A stretch of 64,000 nucleotides of DNA from assembly GCA_002270565.1 (NCBI GenBank), contig NQMI01000031.1, positions 62,001 through 126,000 on the forward strand, given 5' to 3'. Source of the DNA: Stenocarpella maydis (Eukaryota; Ascomycota; Sordariomycetes; Diaporthales; Diaporthaceae). Numbering within the stretch: the stretch's first letter is position 1; every line of letters starts with the position of its first letter. This document shows positions 33,717 through 45,116 of the stretch, piece after piece. The position numbers and the translations under genes were made by a program. Under the pieces are notes generated by a model. The model did no database searches and was not told where the DNA came from. It saw nothing but the letters and a program-made list of their open reading frames with translations.

Positions 33717-35484
33717 TTACGGAGTCAGCCGGCTCGGCGTTCGCGGGTAGTAGGCGGCGAGCTGCACATTGGGCAGGTTCAGGAAGAAGGCGACTACGCG
33801 GTCGAGGCCGATGCCGCCGCCGCCGTGGGGCGGGCACCCAGCCTGCCTGAAGAAGTCGACGTACTCCTTGAGCCCGGGGCTGTTGGGGTCGACGCCCTTG
33901 GTGCGCATGCGTTTCTCGAGTTCGGTGGGGGTGTTGATACGCTGGCCGCCCGACATGATCTCCTGCCCGCGCATGAAGAAGTCGTAGGCGTTGGTCACCT
34001 TGTTGTTCTCCGGGTCCTCCTTGGCGTAGAAGGGCCGGGCCGACTCGGGGAACTTGTCTAGCACGTAGAAGTCTGTGCCGTACTTCTTGCGGATGATGGC
34101 GCCGAGCGCCTTCTCCTGCGCAGTGGACATGTCCTCGTCGTCGGTGACGTTGCGGAAGGCCTCCGGGCCCTCCTCCCGCAGGAGCTGCTGGCCCTCGGCG
34201 AAGGTGAGGCGCACCTCCTTGCCGTCCTCGGGGAGGGCGAAGGGCTCGGACGGGTAGATGGAGCGCACGATGGCGATCTGCTCCTTGCAGCGCTCCTCAA
34301 GATTGCGGAAGATGTAGAGGAAGAGGCCCTCGAGCATGAAGATGACCTCGCGGTAGTCCTCCTCAATCTCCATTTCCATATCGAGGCCGGTGAACTTTGT
34401 GGTTTCGTCAGTATCATGGTGAGCGAGCCCGACCCAGCTGATGAGGTGGTCATCTTACCTCGGTCATGTGTCTTGGGGTGTTTGAGTTCTCGGCACGGAA
34501 GACGGGCCCAACGCAGTACACCCTCTTCCTTCCACCAGCAATCTCCAGCTGCTTGTAGAACTGTGGGGACTGTGCGAGGAAGGCCTTCTTGTCAAAGTAC
34601 GGCAGGCCAAAGACGTTGGCACCACCCTCGGAGGCGGCACCGATCAGGCAGGGCGGCTCGAACGAGTGGAAGCCGTTCTTCTTGAGGTACTCAACAAACA
34701 GGTCGCGCGTGGCCTCGCGGACCGTCTGGATTGCCTGCTGTAGCGGGGAGCGCTTGTGCATGACGATGTTATTGAGGTGGGTGTCGAGGGTCGCGGACAG
34801 GCCTGGGGCCGCGTCCCCGATGTTGAGCTCCTGCATCTTGCCGTCGACGTCGAAGCTGCTGATGGCGGCGTTGGAGGCGGCGAGGGTCATGCCCAGCATC
34901 TCAGGCCCACGGGCTATGCAGTAGATCCTGGTGATGTGGAGCTCGTAGTTGGAGACCTTGCAGCTCTTGACGGGCTCGAGGGGCTTCGCGACGGTGCCCT
35001 CGACGGCGACGTAGCTCTCGAGGCTGATGGAGCCGACCCACTTGGCCATCTGCTTGGAGACGGGCGTGCCCTCGGGCGACGCGGTGGCAATGCCCTGGAT
35101 GCTCCAGTCCTCGACCTCGCGCAGCTCGACGAAGCACATCTTGGCGCCCTGCATCCGGCTCTGCTGGATCCACGCGCGCAGCTTGACCGTCTTGCCGAGG
35201 TGCTCGTCGCCATAGTCCCTCAGTGCCACCTTCTCGCCGCCCAGCTTTATCATGTCGCGGTCGCCGTAGTTGTCCTTTGCCTTGTCATCGGCGGCCTCCT
35301 TGGCAGCGTCGGCTGCCTTCTTGGCCTCGGCCTCAGCTGCGCGCTTCGCCTTTTCCGCCTCCTTCTTTGCCTTTGCCTCAGCCTTCTTCAGGGCCTTCTT
35401 GGAGGGGCCAGCCTCGCCTTCGGCACCTGCCTCAGCGGCAGGGTCGGCGGCGGGCGTGGGCTTCTGCTCGGGGTTGTCAGCCAT
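33717..35484 (-). CDS. DPS1: Aspartyl-tRNA synthetase, cytosolic
   Basis: Two exons, 35484-34459 and 34394-33717, with a 64-bp phase-0 intron (GTAAGA..AAAG, CTGAC branch) that falls inside motif 2, give 567 residues. The first ~70 residues are a Lys/Ala/Glu-rich helical extension typical of eukaryotic cytosolic AspRS. An OB-fold anticodon-binding domain follows (VKLRAWIQQSRMQGAKMCFVELRE), then the class II catalytic core: the SEGGANVFGL and QSPQFYKQL segments, motif 2 around VFRAENSNTPRHMTE|FTGLDMEME, and motif 3 GGGIGLDRVV near the C-terminus. It charges tRNA-Asp in the cytosol. The protein is complete and normal in length. The divergent region upstream ends in gene-free DNA. Confidence 0.96.
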
Positions 35485-36918
35485 GTTGGGTGGTGGTGTG
35501 ATATTGTCCCGTGTGTCGTAGACTGTGTGACTCAGGCGGGGGTTGGAGTAGACAGGCGGGCTACAGAGGAGAAAGTCAGTAATTATGAAAAGTCAATAAT
35601 TTAGAGATCCCACACCCTGACTGCCCCTTCAAAAGCACAATTGATACGGCACGGTTTGGGCTGGCCCTACTTGTGACCTTGTACGATAGCTGTGCCTCAG
35701 GACCACTGGGTGCTGGAGGCTGGGTGATGTATTCCAAACTAGGTGCTTGGGCAGTGCAAGTGTAGAAAGGAACCAGGACGTGAGGGGGCAAAGGCAAATG
35801 GAGTCATATAATACCTTTCACGGAACCTAAGATGGTCTGACTTAATCGGCCAAGTGCTCGTGGTGATGAGGTAGTGACAGAAACCGCGTGCCTTTTTTAT
35901 TAGAGGGGTAAATTTTAAGGCCAGGGTCTGAGTCTCAAGGTCGAGGTGGTGGGGTTGAAGCGGGAGCTGAGCCCACCTCAGCCCATACGTCAGTCCTCCA
36001 TGCTCTATACGGAGGAAAGGCTACTTCGGATTTCTACAAATTCATTTACATCAAGGGAATCGACCGTCCCTCTGCGAAAGACATATCACATACAAGTGTT
36101 GAACAGTTATACAGTTATACGGAACAATCGCTAGGACTCACGTCTCCTAGGCCGCAGCAACCCAGCCATGTGCTGTGCTCGTCATCTAACCCAGCTCCAG
36201 GACCCAAGTCATGAGATTCGTATATTTAAGAGTCATCCCGAACGATGCCCCGTGTCGCTGACCTTTCGACCTCTAGTGGGATGATTGGCTATCCCAGTTG
36301 CATCTGGACCTCGGCCGAATTCAATGGGGAGCCGGGGGGGGGGGGGTTGATTGGGTCGTTTATTTACCTACCTAATTTTTGCAATTTTCAGGTAGGTAAT
36401 CCGCCAGGGTCTTTAACTGCTGGGGTCGGTATTTATTTAGTGTTCACTAGGAACATGCATGCATGCCTCAGGTGAGAGCTGTCAGCAACCTGGGGCTTGA
36501 GGCTTGAGGCGCGGCTTGAGAACTGTTTTGGCTGGTTGAAAGCTCATAGTGGCTTTGGCAGAGCGCTTGGAAAGCTGCCAGTACAAGTCAATTCAAAGCA
36601 ATTGTAGTGCTGAAAAAGAGTCGACGCAGAGGAGTTCAGAGAAAATCATGTCTAAAGGCGGCCTCGGTTGAAGATCGGCACCGGCCTAATAGGCCCCGAG
36701 ACGCGACGAACAGTTAACCGCTTCCCCACCGGAACAACTGTGGTGTAACTTACTTAGTGGCAGTCCAACGTTGATACAAGACTTCACCGGAGATCGATGA
36801 ATCACAGTCTCATCGGACAGAGCCCGACACTTGTCTCCTGGAGCCCCTTGATTAGCAGTTGTGACCCCATAGCCTGTAGCCTCTGGCCAGTGTTGCACTC
36901 TCCGCCTAACAGTCCAAG
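35485..36918. other. Intergenic region between divergent AspRS and SDR genes
   Basis: No gene seen. Contains a 12-base G run at about 36335-36346 and a 10-bp perfect inverted repeat, TTACCTACCT (36364-36373) and AGGTAGGTAA (36390-36399), with a 16-base AT-rich loop. Confidence 0.5.
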
Positions 36919-37846
36919 ATGTCTATGACGATCGAAGAAGTGGCGGCCGCGCCACGTGACCCGAAGCCGGTTCCCGATATTCCATCCAATGTGTTCGAAC
37001 AGTTCAGCCTCAAAGGCCGTGTAGTGGTTGTCAACGGTGCCTCAGATGGAATTGGATACGCAGCAACCGAAGCCATGGCAGAGGCAGGCGCTGACGTCGC
37101 CCTCTGGTACAACAGCAACGACGCCGCGATATCCAAAGGGGAGGCCCTGTCCAAGGCACTCGGCGTCAGGGCCAAGGCATACAAGGTGGATGTTTCAGAC
37201 CCAGAAGCAGTGCGGAAGGCCATAGACTCCGTGGTGGACGACTTTGGCAAGTTGGACGTGTTCGTGGCGAACGCGGGCATGGCCATCTCCAAGCCGATCA
37301 CCGAGCAAACGATAGAGGAGTACAAGAAGCAGTACTCGGTCAACGTCGACGGGGTGTTCTTCTGCGCCAAGTACGCCGGCGAGGTTTTCAAAAGGCAGGG
37401 TTTCGGCAACCTCATCATCACATCCAGTATCTCGGCTCGTATAGTTAATGTACCCGTTGACCAGCCCGTGTAGTGAGTTCTCCTGCCACAGCCCCCTGAT
37501 TCTTTTGTGACTTGCAATGTTCTAGACCATGTGTCACTTGAGATCCCTTTCCAGGTCGTTAACATGTACCAGCAACTCTACCAAGGCGGCCGTAACTCAA
37601 CTTGGGAAAAGCCTGGCCAGGGAGTGGCGCGAGTTCGCAAGGGTCAACATTGTCTCGCCGGGCTTCTTCGACACCAAGATGGGCGCATCCCCAAAGGTTA
37701 TCAATGAGGGTATTCGCATGACACCGCTGGGCCGCCAGGGCGACGTGAAGGAGATCAAGGCGCTGTATCTATATCTCGCGGGTGATGCCTCGACTTACAT
37801 GACAGGCAGTGACATAGTGATCGACGGAGGCTACACTTTGCCCTAG
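36919..37846 (+). CDS. Short-chain dehydrogenase/reductase (sugar-alcohol type SDR)
   Basis: Two exons, 36919-37472 and 37573-37846, intron GTGAGT..CCAG, give 275 residues. The cofactor loop is NGASDGIG (TGxxxGIG type), the NAG motif appears as VANAGMA, the catalytic Ser is in IITSSIS, and the YxxxK pair YNSTK is created across the splice junction (TA|C). The end SDIVIDGGYTLP is the usual SDR C-terminus. Overall layout matches fungal NADP-dependent mannitol/sorbitol/L-xylulose reductase-like SDRs. The exact polyol or ketone substrate cannot be told. The choice of donor is forced, since the upstream GTGTAG option would lose the catalytic Tyr. Confidence 0.92.
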
Positions 37847-38654
37847 TTTGTACCGACAATGTTATCGGACCAGAACACATACTCAAAGAATACTAAGATC
37901 TTCTGTTGTCTCTCCAGCCTGTTCTAGCACGAGCCCTTCGGTTTGGCGCGTGCACTTGGCTCAACCTCAGGCTCGTGGCAAGAACCAAGCCCTCCCTATC
38001 CCGGAACCAACAGTAACCCTGAAGCCAAGTTCAAGCCCACGTGCGAGAACTCAACAGCCGCCCTTGCCCGGGCATTCAGCTCAGTACAACGCCTCTACAT
38101 TCTCCGTCGGGAATCTCATAGTAGCCGTAATAGTTATAGATATCGATGAATTGCCGCGGGGTTTGGCGAGTGAGGCGGACATCGTCCGGCTCGATGGAGT
38201 GGGGTCAAGCAGTTGTAACGGTGGCTCCAGGGTTTCCAAACAGAATATATCACTAAGGAATTACGACACAGGTCAGCATAAGTACTTTACTGCCCATGAT
38301 AAGAATTAACGGCAGGTGGAGAGTCCAATCAGTGGAATGCAGGAACAAGACCTAACTTACTTGTAGAAGCTTTGCTGCCAACCTTACAGATTTCTCGCAT
38401 CCACACGTATCGAATTCCTGCCGGGGGTTCAAAAACCAATTCAACTCCGTCACGCCGAAAATGCTGTGCAGGACACCGCCCAGGCAGTAAATTACCCCGC
38501 GTATTACCATTTTAGGCTAGCCCAACGTCGCGGAACGGTTCTAGGTGATGACTGGCATCGCGTAAATACTTGGTAACCTGGACGTAGAAAGCATCTGCAG
38601 ATGCTGCTTTCTGCAACCACTTTAGCCATTCAAGATCTTTTATCATGTGGCACG
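37847..38654. other. Intergenic, no gene seen
   Basis: GC-balanced DNA between two plus-strand genes. A 153-residue open frame at 37848-38309 has no recognisable features and starts right after the SDR stop. It probably holds the terminator of the SDR gene and the promoter of the HET gene. Confidence 0.5.
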
Positions 38655-40604
38655 ATGGACAACCATGCCGGCTTATACGAGCATCTTCAATCCTCATCTG
38701 CACAGATCCGTCTCATCAGGTTAAGACAGTCTGACAACCATCGGAGCGGACAGGTGAGCGGGGATCTAATGACTTTTTCGCTTACTGATCCGTGTTGTCC
38801 GCCGTTCAAGACAGTTTCTTACACTTGGGGCGACGGCAAAGAGTACTGCGACGAGTCCATCCAGCTGAATGGCCATCCAAAGTTTGTGTTGAAGAACGTG
38901 TTGGCCTTTCTTCGCATGCTCTGTTCTGGTGCACCCGAAGCTTTCAATCTTGCCGAGGACTGGTTTTGGATAGACTCGATTTGCATCAACCAGGCCAATC
39001 TCAGTGAGCGCACATCACAAGTCAAGCTCATGGGTCAGATTTACCGTCAGGCGACGTCCACCATTGTCTGGCTCTCAGAAGAATCTGAGGATACAAACTC
39101 AGCCATTGAGTTTTTGTCGCATCTCGCCCAACGAAGACACGAACTCCGACGTGATTACAAAAAGCGAGGGAAGCTGATGCCTGCGGATCTGCAAAGTCAC
39201 CACGGTTGGAAACCGTTGGAAAGAATCCTCGACCATCCTTGGTGGCGCAGAGTGTGGACGCTCCAAGAGTACATACTGGCAAAAGACTTAACATTCTACT
39301 GTGGTCCCCAGTCCATTTCCCGCGGCGAGTTCCGCAGAGCTTTACACGCACTCGAGTTATGCGGCCCTCTGGAGGGCTACATCAGAACTGCCGCGTGGAC
39401 AACGGCATGGAACCGCAGGAGGCTCAGCCAATGGTACGAACATGATCAGAACCGCTACAAGATGAGCCTGGTTTCTCTGCTGGCGTTTTGTGGAGACTAT
39501 GAAACAACAGACCCGAGGGATAGAATCTGGGCCGTACACGGCCTTGCTCGTGAGGAGGACCGACAATTAATTGGCCGTCCAACGTATTGCTATGATGCGC
39601 GGACGCTCTACACCGGTCTCGTTCAAGCATTCCTGCGCCAGTACAGGAGCCTGGACATTATCTGCTTTTCACAACTGTTCCATAGCGGTGACGATGAATG
39701 GCCGAGCTGGGTGCCCGACTGGCGTGTCCTCAGTCCACCGTACGTGGTGCCTCTAATGATCAGCCAGAGTGCGAACGAGGCCCTGGCTAACTTCAGACCT
39801 ATTACCGGTCCACCGAGAACAAGCAAGAAGGTGAAAAAGGTGTCGGCCTACAGGGCGTCTGGTGCTGAACTAGCAGCCATTGACTCGTGGGATGCGTTTG
39901 ATCATCTCAAATGCCGAGGCATCGCAATCGACTCTATCGACGGCCTTGCAGGTATACCAGCACAGGAGGACCGTCAGGTACCATCAGTTCAGTCCACGTC
40001 CCCTGTGAATAATACAATCACGAGCGCAGGAATCGAAGGGGATACATTTCAAAGCCTGATCCGCTCATTGGTCCTCAGCCGACAAGACAAATACTTAGAG
40101 TTCCAAGCGCCTATTTCTCGGTACAGAAAGGAATTGATACAGCTTGTGAAATTCGCAACTGAAGGTGGCGATGGTGGACGATTAGTGCCTGCTTGGTTCC
40201 CCACATGGTGGGCACTGAACAAGGAGCTTCAAATACGGGGCCTATCCGTCGGCGAGATCTGTCACTTGGAGACTGAGCGTCTTCATTCCCCTGTCGCTGG
40301 AGGAGACATCCCGAAGCATTCGAAGAGCGTCTTTTCTCGGATCCGGAGCGTAATGGGAGGAAAGATCCGTCGACTCATGGTCAGTGAAGCAGGCTACATT
40401 GGAGTAGCCCCGAGACGAGCACATAAGGGAGATATCGTCTGTATACTCTATGGCTGCAGCGTCCCTGTGGTCTTACGCAAGTGTGGCACTGCCGATGAGC
40501 TGAGAGGTCTGTACAGACTAATTGGAGAGTGCTACGTGGATGGAATGATGGATGGGGAAGCCCTGAGCCTAGGCAAGGAAACTCAAGATTTCATTATACG
40601 GTGA
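38655..40604 (+). CDS. HET-domain protein (heterokaryon incompatibility type)
   Basis: A single exon. The frame has ATGs at 38601 and 38655; I prefer 38655 (649 residues), where MDNHAGLYEHL leads into the domain. The HET signature blocks are in order: FKTVSYTWGD, then IQLNGHPKFVLKNVLAFL, then WFWIDSICINQANLSERTSQVKLMGQIYRQA followed by VWLSE. The C-terminal half shows the GDIVCILYGCSVPVVLR block common at the end of these proteins. HET proteins trigger cell death upon fusion of unlike individuals and belong to large, fast-changing families; most members have no known partner. No NACHT, ankyrin or WD repeats are fused to it. Its stop lies 113 bp from that of the convergent peroxidase gene. Confidence 0.93.
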   Translation: MDNHAGLYEHLQSSSAQIRLIRLRQSDNHRSGQVSGDLMTFSLTDPCCPPFKTVSYTWGDGKEYCDESIQLNGHPKFVLKNVLAFLRMLCSGAPEAFNLAEDWFWIDSICINQANLSERTSQVKLMGQIYRQATSTIVWLSEESEDTNSAIEFLSHLAQRRHELRRDYKKRGKLMPADLQSHHGWKPLERILDHPWWRRVWTLQEYILAKDLTFYCGPQSISRGEFRRALHALELCGPLEGYIRTAAWTTAWNRRRLSQWYEHDQNRYKMSLVSLLAFCGDYETTDPRDRIWAVHGLAREEDRQLIGRPTYCYDARTLYTGLVQAFLRQYRSLDIICFSQLFHSGDDEWPSWVPDWRVLSPPYVVPLMISQSANEALANFRPITGPPRTSKKVKKVSAYRASGAELAAIDSWDAFDHLKCRGIAIDSIDGLAGIPAQEDRQVPSVQSTSPVNNTITSAGIEGDTFQSLIRSLVLSRQDKYLEFQAPISRYRKELIQLVKFATEGGDGGRLVPAWFPTWWALNKELQIRGLSVGEICHLETERLHSPVAGGDIPKHSKSVFSRIRSVMGGKIRRLMVSEAGYIGVAPRRAHKGDIVCILYGCSVPVVLRKCGTADELRGLYRLIGECYVDGMMDGEALSLGKETQDFIIR

Positions 40605-40717
40605 AACTTAGAGCTAGAATGTTCTGAAGTACATGAACAACTGTACAATCTCTGCCATGTACATCATCCAGCTTTCCAGGACGGTAACCCAACGCTGAGC
40701 TCCACATTCGACCCAAC

Positions 40718-42453
40718 TCACAACTCATGTTCGTCCTTCTTCGCAAAGGTGTCGCGAAGGGTCGAAATAGAGGGCGAGAAGAAGTATTCACCACCCTTAG
40801 GAACAACCCAGACCTGGAAGCCCAAATCGAGGGAAGAGGCAACATTCTGTGGATCTGCTCCAGTCATGTTCCGCGGGCCCTCGTTGTGGACCGTGTTGTC
40901 GACCTGGCCGATGAGAGGGTCAAAGCCGGGCGTCTGGCCTTCGGGTGCGTTAGGAGGGAAGGCAATATTGTTGGCCCAACCTGTTTGTTGAAGATGAGGT
41001 TAGCATAACCGCCATTGCGGGCCGGCGATGAGAAGTGGCATCTACTCACTCTTTTGCAGGAACTGGAATCCATCGAGGAGGCTGCTCTGATAGCTGACAA
41101 ATAGCAGACCCCTATCCTTCTCCGTCTTGTGCTGCTCCCTCTCCCGATCATCGACTTCAGGTCCGTACTGGATACCGCGGCGCATGACCTTGTGCTGGTT
41201 GATAGCATCAATGGAGATGTCGCCCCTCGGGTTCATCTTGCGGACATGAGATGCGAAAGGGCACTTCTCCTGGTTACCTGCATCAAACGTGAAGACATTG
41301 TTCCTCTTGGGGTCTGCCGCCAGTTCGGGATCATCCCGGTAAGGAGTGACCTGGATAGGTGCACCCGATTTCCAGCGGCCAGTGAAGCGAGCACCGAGAA
41401 TCTCGGGAGTGTTCACGGCCGGATCGTTGACCTGTGGGGCATTCAGCTCCAAAAACCTGTCGAACTCTGGCACGAGCTGCTTCAGGTAACGGAAGGCCAG
41501 GAAGCTTCCATCCCTGGCCCAGCCTGGCCGTTCCCCCTGCTTCGGATCATTCTCGCGGCCGAGCAGGATGACTCCTGGCTTGACTGGCCCCTGGGTTGAC
41601 AGGTCTTCGCTGATGCCTTCGACGGCTGGGTTTGAGACACCATCCAGGAATCCGAAGCTGGTTACCAAGTTAGAAGAAGGTTACCATCGGCGTGCGCATA
41701 GCTGTCTCGGATCTGCCACAAATTGATACGTACTGTTCGTGGCCGCTCTCCTTTCCAGGACGGCTGTGTCCGAATACACTGACGACTTTATGGACTGTGT
41801 GGTGGAGAGCTGCGAGCACCTCATCCAGCTTTTTGTTTATACTGTGCTCGCAGTCTCCAGCAACGATGATGACACCGTCGATGGTACCCTTCTTGAACTC
41901 AGGCATCCACCTGGGATCGAAAGGCTTGCCATCCACTGCTGTTCCTGCATCGCCGAGCTCTTTCGCATCGGACAGCATACCGGCTGTGAAGCCATCGTCC
42001 TTGGCCTCAGCTGGATTGATTCCAATCTGGCCGCAAGACATAAGTTGTCAGCAAGCAGTCTATCTGCTGGAATATTGGGGCCGGCGCAGGGTCCTGGAAA
42101 GTCAGGTCCTTACCTTCTGAAGACCTTTAGAGGAGAAGGAAATATTTGCGAAAGCAGCAGACAGAAACCCCGAGTGATGCTTGCGGTGGTCGGAGATCTT
42201 CTGTCGCGCCGACGCAACGGACTTATCCGAGGCAATCAAAGGCACGACTTTGTGAAGTCGAGCACGAAAAGACGCGACATTCTTGTCTATCTCGAAGAAG
42301 TAGAATGCCTCAGCTTTCTTTGGGAGTCCAGACCTTCACGGAGCCTGATTAGTCCTCCATAACATTGTCTCGTATCCCAATGGACAATCTATTTGATAGG
42401 ACTCACAGGATATCTCCTTGAATGTTGCTAAGATCAATGGTAGATGAAGCCAT
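40718..42453 (-). CDS. Dye-decolorizing peroxidase (DyP-type, heme)
   Basis: Five exons on the minus strand: 42453-42407, 42333-42114, 42026-41734, 41657-41050 and 40980-40718. All introns are GT-AG, 69-87 bp, and all phases agree, giving 476 residues. The N-terminus MASSTIDLSNIQGDIL is family-typical and lacks a signal peptide. The GxxDG motif is restored across intron 3 (GHEHFGFLDGVSNPAVEG; catalytic Asp). The proximal heme His lies in FASHVRKMNPRGD, and the distal Arg in HKVMRRGIQYGPE. The C-terminus has FLQKSWANNI and a GLGFQVWVVPKGGEYFF-like end. DyPs oxidise bulky aromatics and dyes with H2O2 at low pH. The absence of a secretion signal suggests an intracellular role here. Complete and of normal fungal length. 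Confidence 0.93.
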
Positions 42454-45116
42454 GTTGCTTGGTGTTGTCTTTGAGAATACCCGAATCTTGTGTAGTAGGA
42501 ATCGGTTTGGAGTCAGTTGCCATCATGAAAAGGAGAGGGCAGACCGAAGAACCCTCTTTTATTTCCCACGGCCTTCTTATCATTTTGTTCAAAGCATAGC
42601 CTGCTGGAATGGCAGAGATTGTGTACGGCAAATTTCATGTGACCCATTCCAACAGCTGATGCCAAACTTCCAGCTGCCTGATGAGGTCGAAATGAGGCCC
42701 GTTATGCCAACGAAAATCCAAGCTCGACCGATGGCGAATCATGTTCATTTGACGATGCTGACCAACACGCCAACTATACTTGGCCTCACTAGTCCTACAC
42801 TGCCATTCGGATGGATGTTTAGGGCTGACTGCGGCTGACTGCTTTCAAAGCTGTGACGGAACACATGTGCACTCGGCCAGCCCTCGGCCAGCCCTCAGCT
42901 AGGGCTGGAGTGAAGCTACCCTGGAAGATTTGCTTACACCGACTCTCAGCTTAAAGGCCATAGGCTGTAGCACGAGCCGGAGAGTACATGTCAGAGTTAT
43001 GCCCAGATGTAATTACGCGAATTAAAACAAGGGTACCGCTCGTATCCAAGGCAGAATCAGTAAGCCCACTATATCACCCGACTGGAGAGATATCTGCTTC
43101 ACCGCAATGAATTCTTTGTTACACAATAGAAAACTATCCTTCCTGTCGCCAAGATTGTACCGACCTACTTGTCCGTCATATTCTTGAACCCATGACAGAC
43201 GCTTAGTGAGGCCTCCAGATGTCAGAAGCCACACCGGCGGTCTTCCGCCCAGCTGGTGAGTAATGATTTCTGGAGCTCTGCTTTTGTTCGATAAGATGCG
43301 TGTGGCGTTGTGAGGCACGCTTCTCGTATGCCAAGCTAGATATTATGATTCAGCTCGACTATTTCAGCACGGTACACCGCATGTCTCGAGATCAAGCCGC
43401 AGGAAGCCGCTTTATGTGGCTTCGGACTCATCTGCTTGTCTTGCGTGTATGCCGATCTTGCTGATTCAGCCCAGCATTGGGATTCAAGACGGCAGAATCA
43501 GTGGGGTCTTTATCCTTCGGCCGCTTACATCTGCGCATGAGAGATGGCTTTGGCCGTTTTACTCCCCCGACTGGCCGGAAATCCGGCCCTGAATCCGGGC
43601 ATCAACCTTGAAACGGAAACACGTACTAGCATTCGCCGGGTGCTTATTCCTCTTGCCACTCTCCAGCAGGATTTTAGAGCATGCCAATGGATGCTTTCAG
43701 GTGAAAGCCACGCGCAAGTAGATGTCAGCATGCGCTCCTGTGAGGGATCCTACTTCCCAAGTATCGCATAGGTGGGCAAGGCTAGGATGGGCCTGTTGCT
43801 GCTTTTTCTAAAGTTCAATCCTGGAGTCCACGTAATACAACAGGAGCATGATGTGCAGGGTATGATCTAGCTACCAATGCCTCAAATGATGTATCGCGTG
43901 CGGCTTCAACTCGCGGAGAGTAAGTGGTCACCTGGTACAAGCTGGATGCGCCACACGAATATGTACCCCCCCCCCATTTCGGAGGCTAAGTACGATAACT
44001 GAAGCTCAGTTCCAACTCCGGGAGGTCAGTGGCCAACTGGTAGGACGTAGCTTGCCTCATTGGGGTCCGAGAGCTCGTGTCTCAAAGCCAGCCAGCACCA
44101 TGTTAAGTCAATCTATGTATCACTTTGGGGGCCTTACTCCAGACTTTCTGACCATCGACCAGAAGAGGAAAAACAAAATCAGCTGCGTTGATGGAGCCTT
44201 ACTAAGTAGGCACCAGACAGGATATCCACGTATGTAAGTAGACATGAGTGGTGGCCGTCGGCACCTCCAGGGCGTGCATATGTAAACTAGTAGTACCCAC
44301 CATAGGTATCCTGACCTAGAACAAAAGTAAGGTAACCAGATAAATTACATGTTATTCAAAGCTCAAGGCGGCCCAATACAGAAATCCATACGCCAATTAG
44401 ACCAGGAAACAGTGCCGTGGAATATCATTGGGGAGCACACATACTAGTTAAAACATGCAAAATTCGTTTGCGGTGTAAGATAGGAAAACGAAATGGAAGA
44501 CCGAGTTTGTTCATTACCGAAAAAAAACCAAAAGACGGATTAACTTTATAGAATTTAAATTTCTGAGGAATGGAGGCGGTTTGTTATTTTATATGGCCAT
44601 TCAATAACAAACTTGAGATCCGGCAGTAGACAATGTACCTCCTTGAAGCCCGTTTCTGTTCCTGCTTGGAGCCCACATTCCAATTTTCAGCACTGAGGAA
44701 CCTTGGCAGGCTCAAAATCAGGTGAAAACTAAAGATGAGGTCAATGAACCCATGAGAGCTGTCTATGGTATGGAGCCTGCCAGCTCTGTAGATGGTCCCC
44801 TTCGTTCTCAAACGGAAATCTATTGGGGGTCTCGCTGCGCAGTGGTTGGATTGATCTCAAAGCCACTGTAAAATCAAGTTTTGTTCTCACCAAACATCTC
44901 ACGCAGCATCAGCGTTCTGGGAAAACAACACCGATCCGTCTTCTGACACCGACTAGACTTTTGACCCTGAAATCTATTAAACGTCTCGCCGCTCCCCAAC
45001 CAAACCATCGCGCATATACCCAGTTTCGACCACCGCCATCGTGTTGGTCGTACCTTTCAACCTACATATGGAAACACATTCGTTGATCACTTGATTCTGT
45101 CCAACACTGTCTGAGA
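42454..45116. other. Gene-free GC-balanced region
   Basis: About 2.7 kb with only short chance frames on both strands. Contains GGCTGACTGC and CGGCCAGCCCTC repeats near 42820-42900 and a C run near 43965. It should include the DyP promoter and the promoter of the gene at 45117. A non-coding RNA cannot be excluded. Confidence 0.45.

Noticed and set aside
34756..35604. 282-codon plus-strand frame
   Set aside because: Antisense shadow of the aspartyl-tRNA synthetase.
37473..37480. Upstream donor GTGTAG in the SDR gene
   Set aside because: It removes the Tyr of the YxxxK catalytic pair; GTGAGT restores it.
37848..38309. 153-codon plus-strand frame after the SDR gene
   Set aside because: No ATG context, no recognisable domain, codon use unlike the neighbours.
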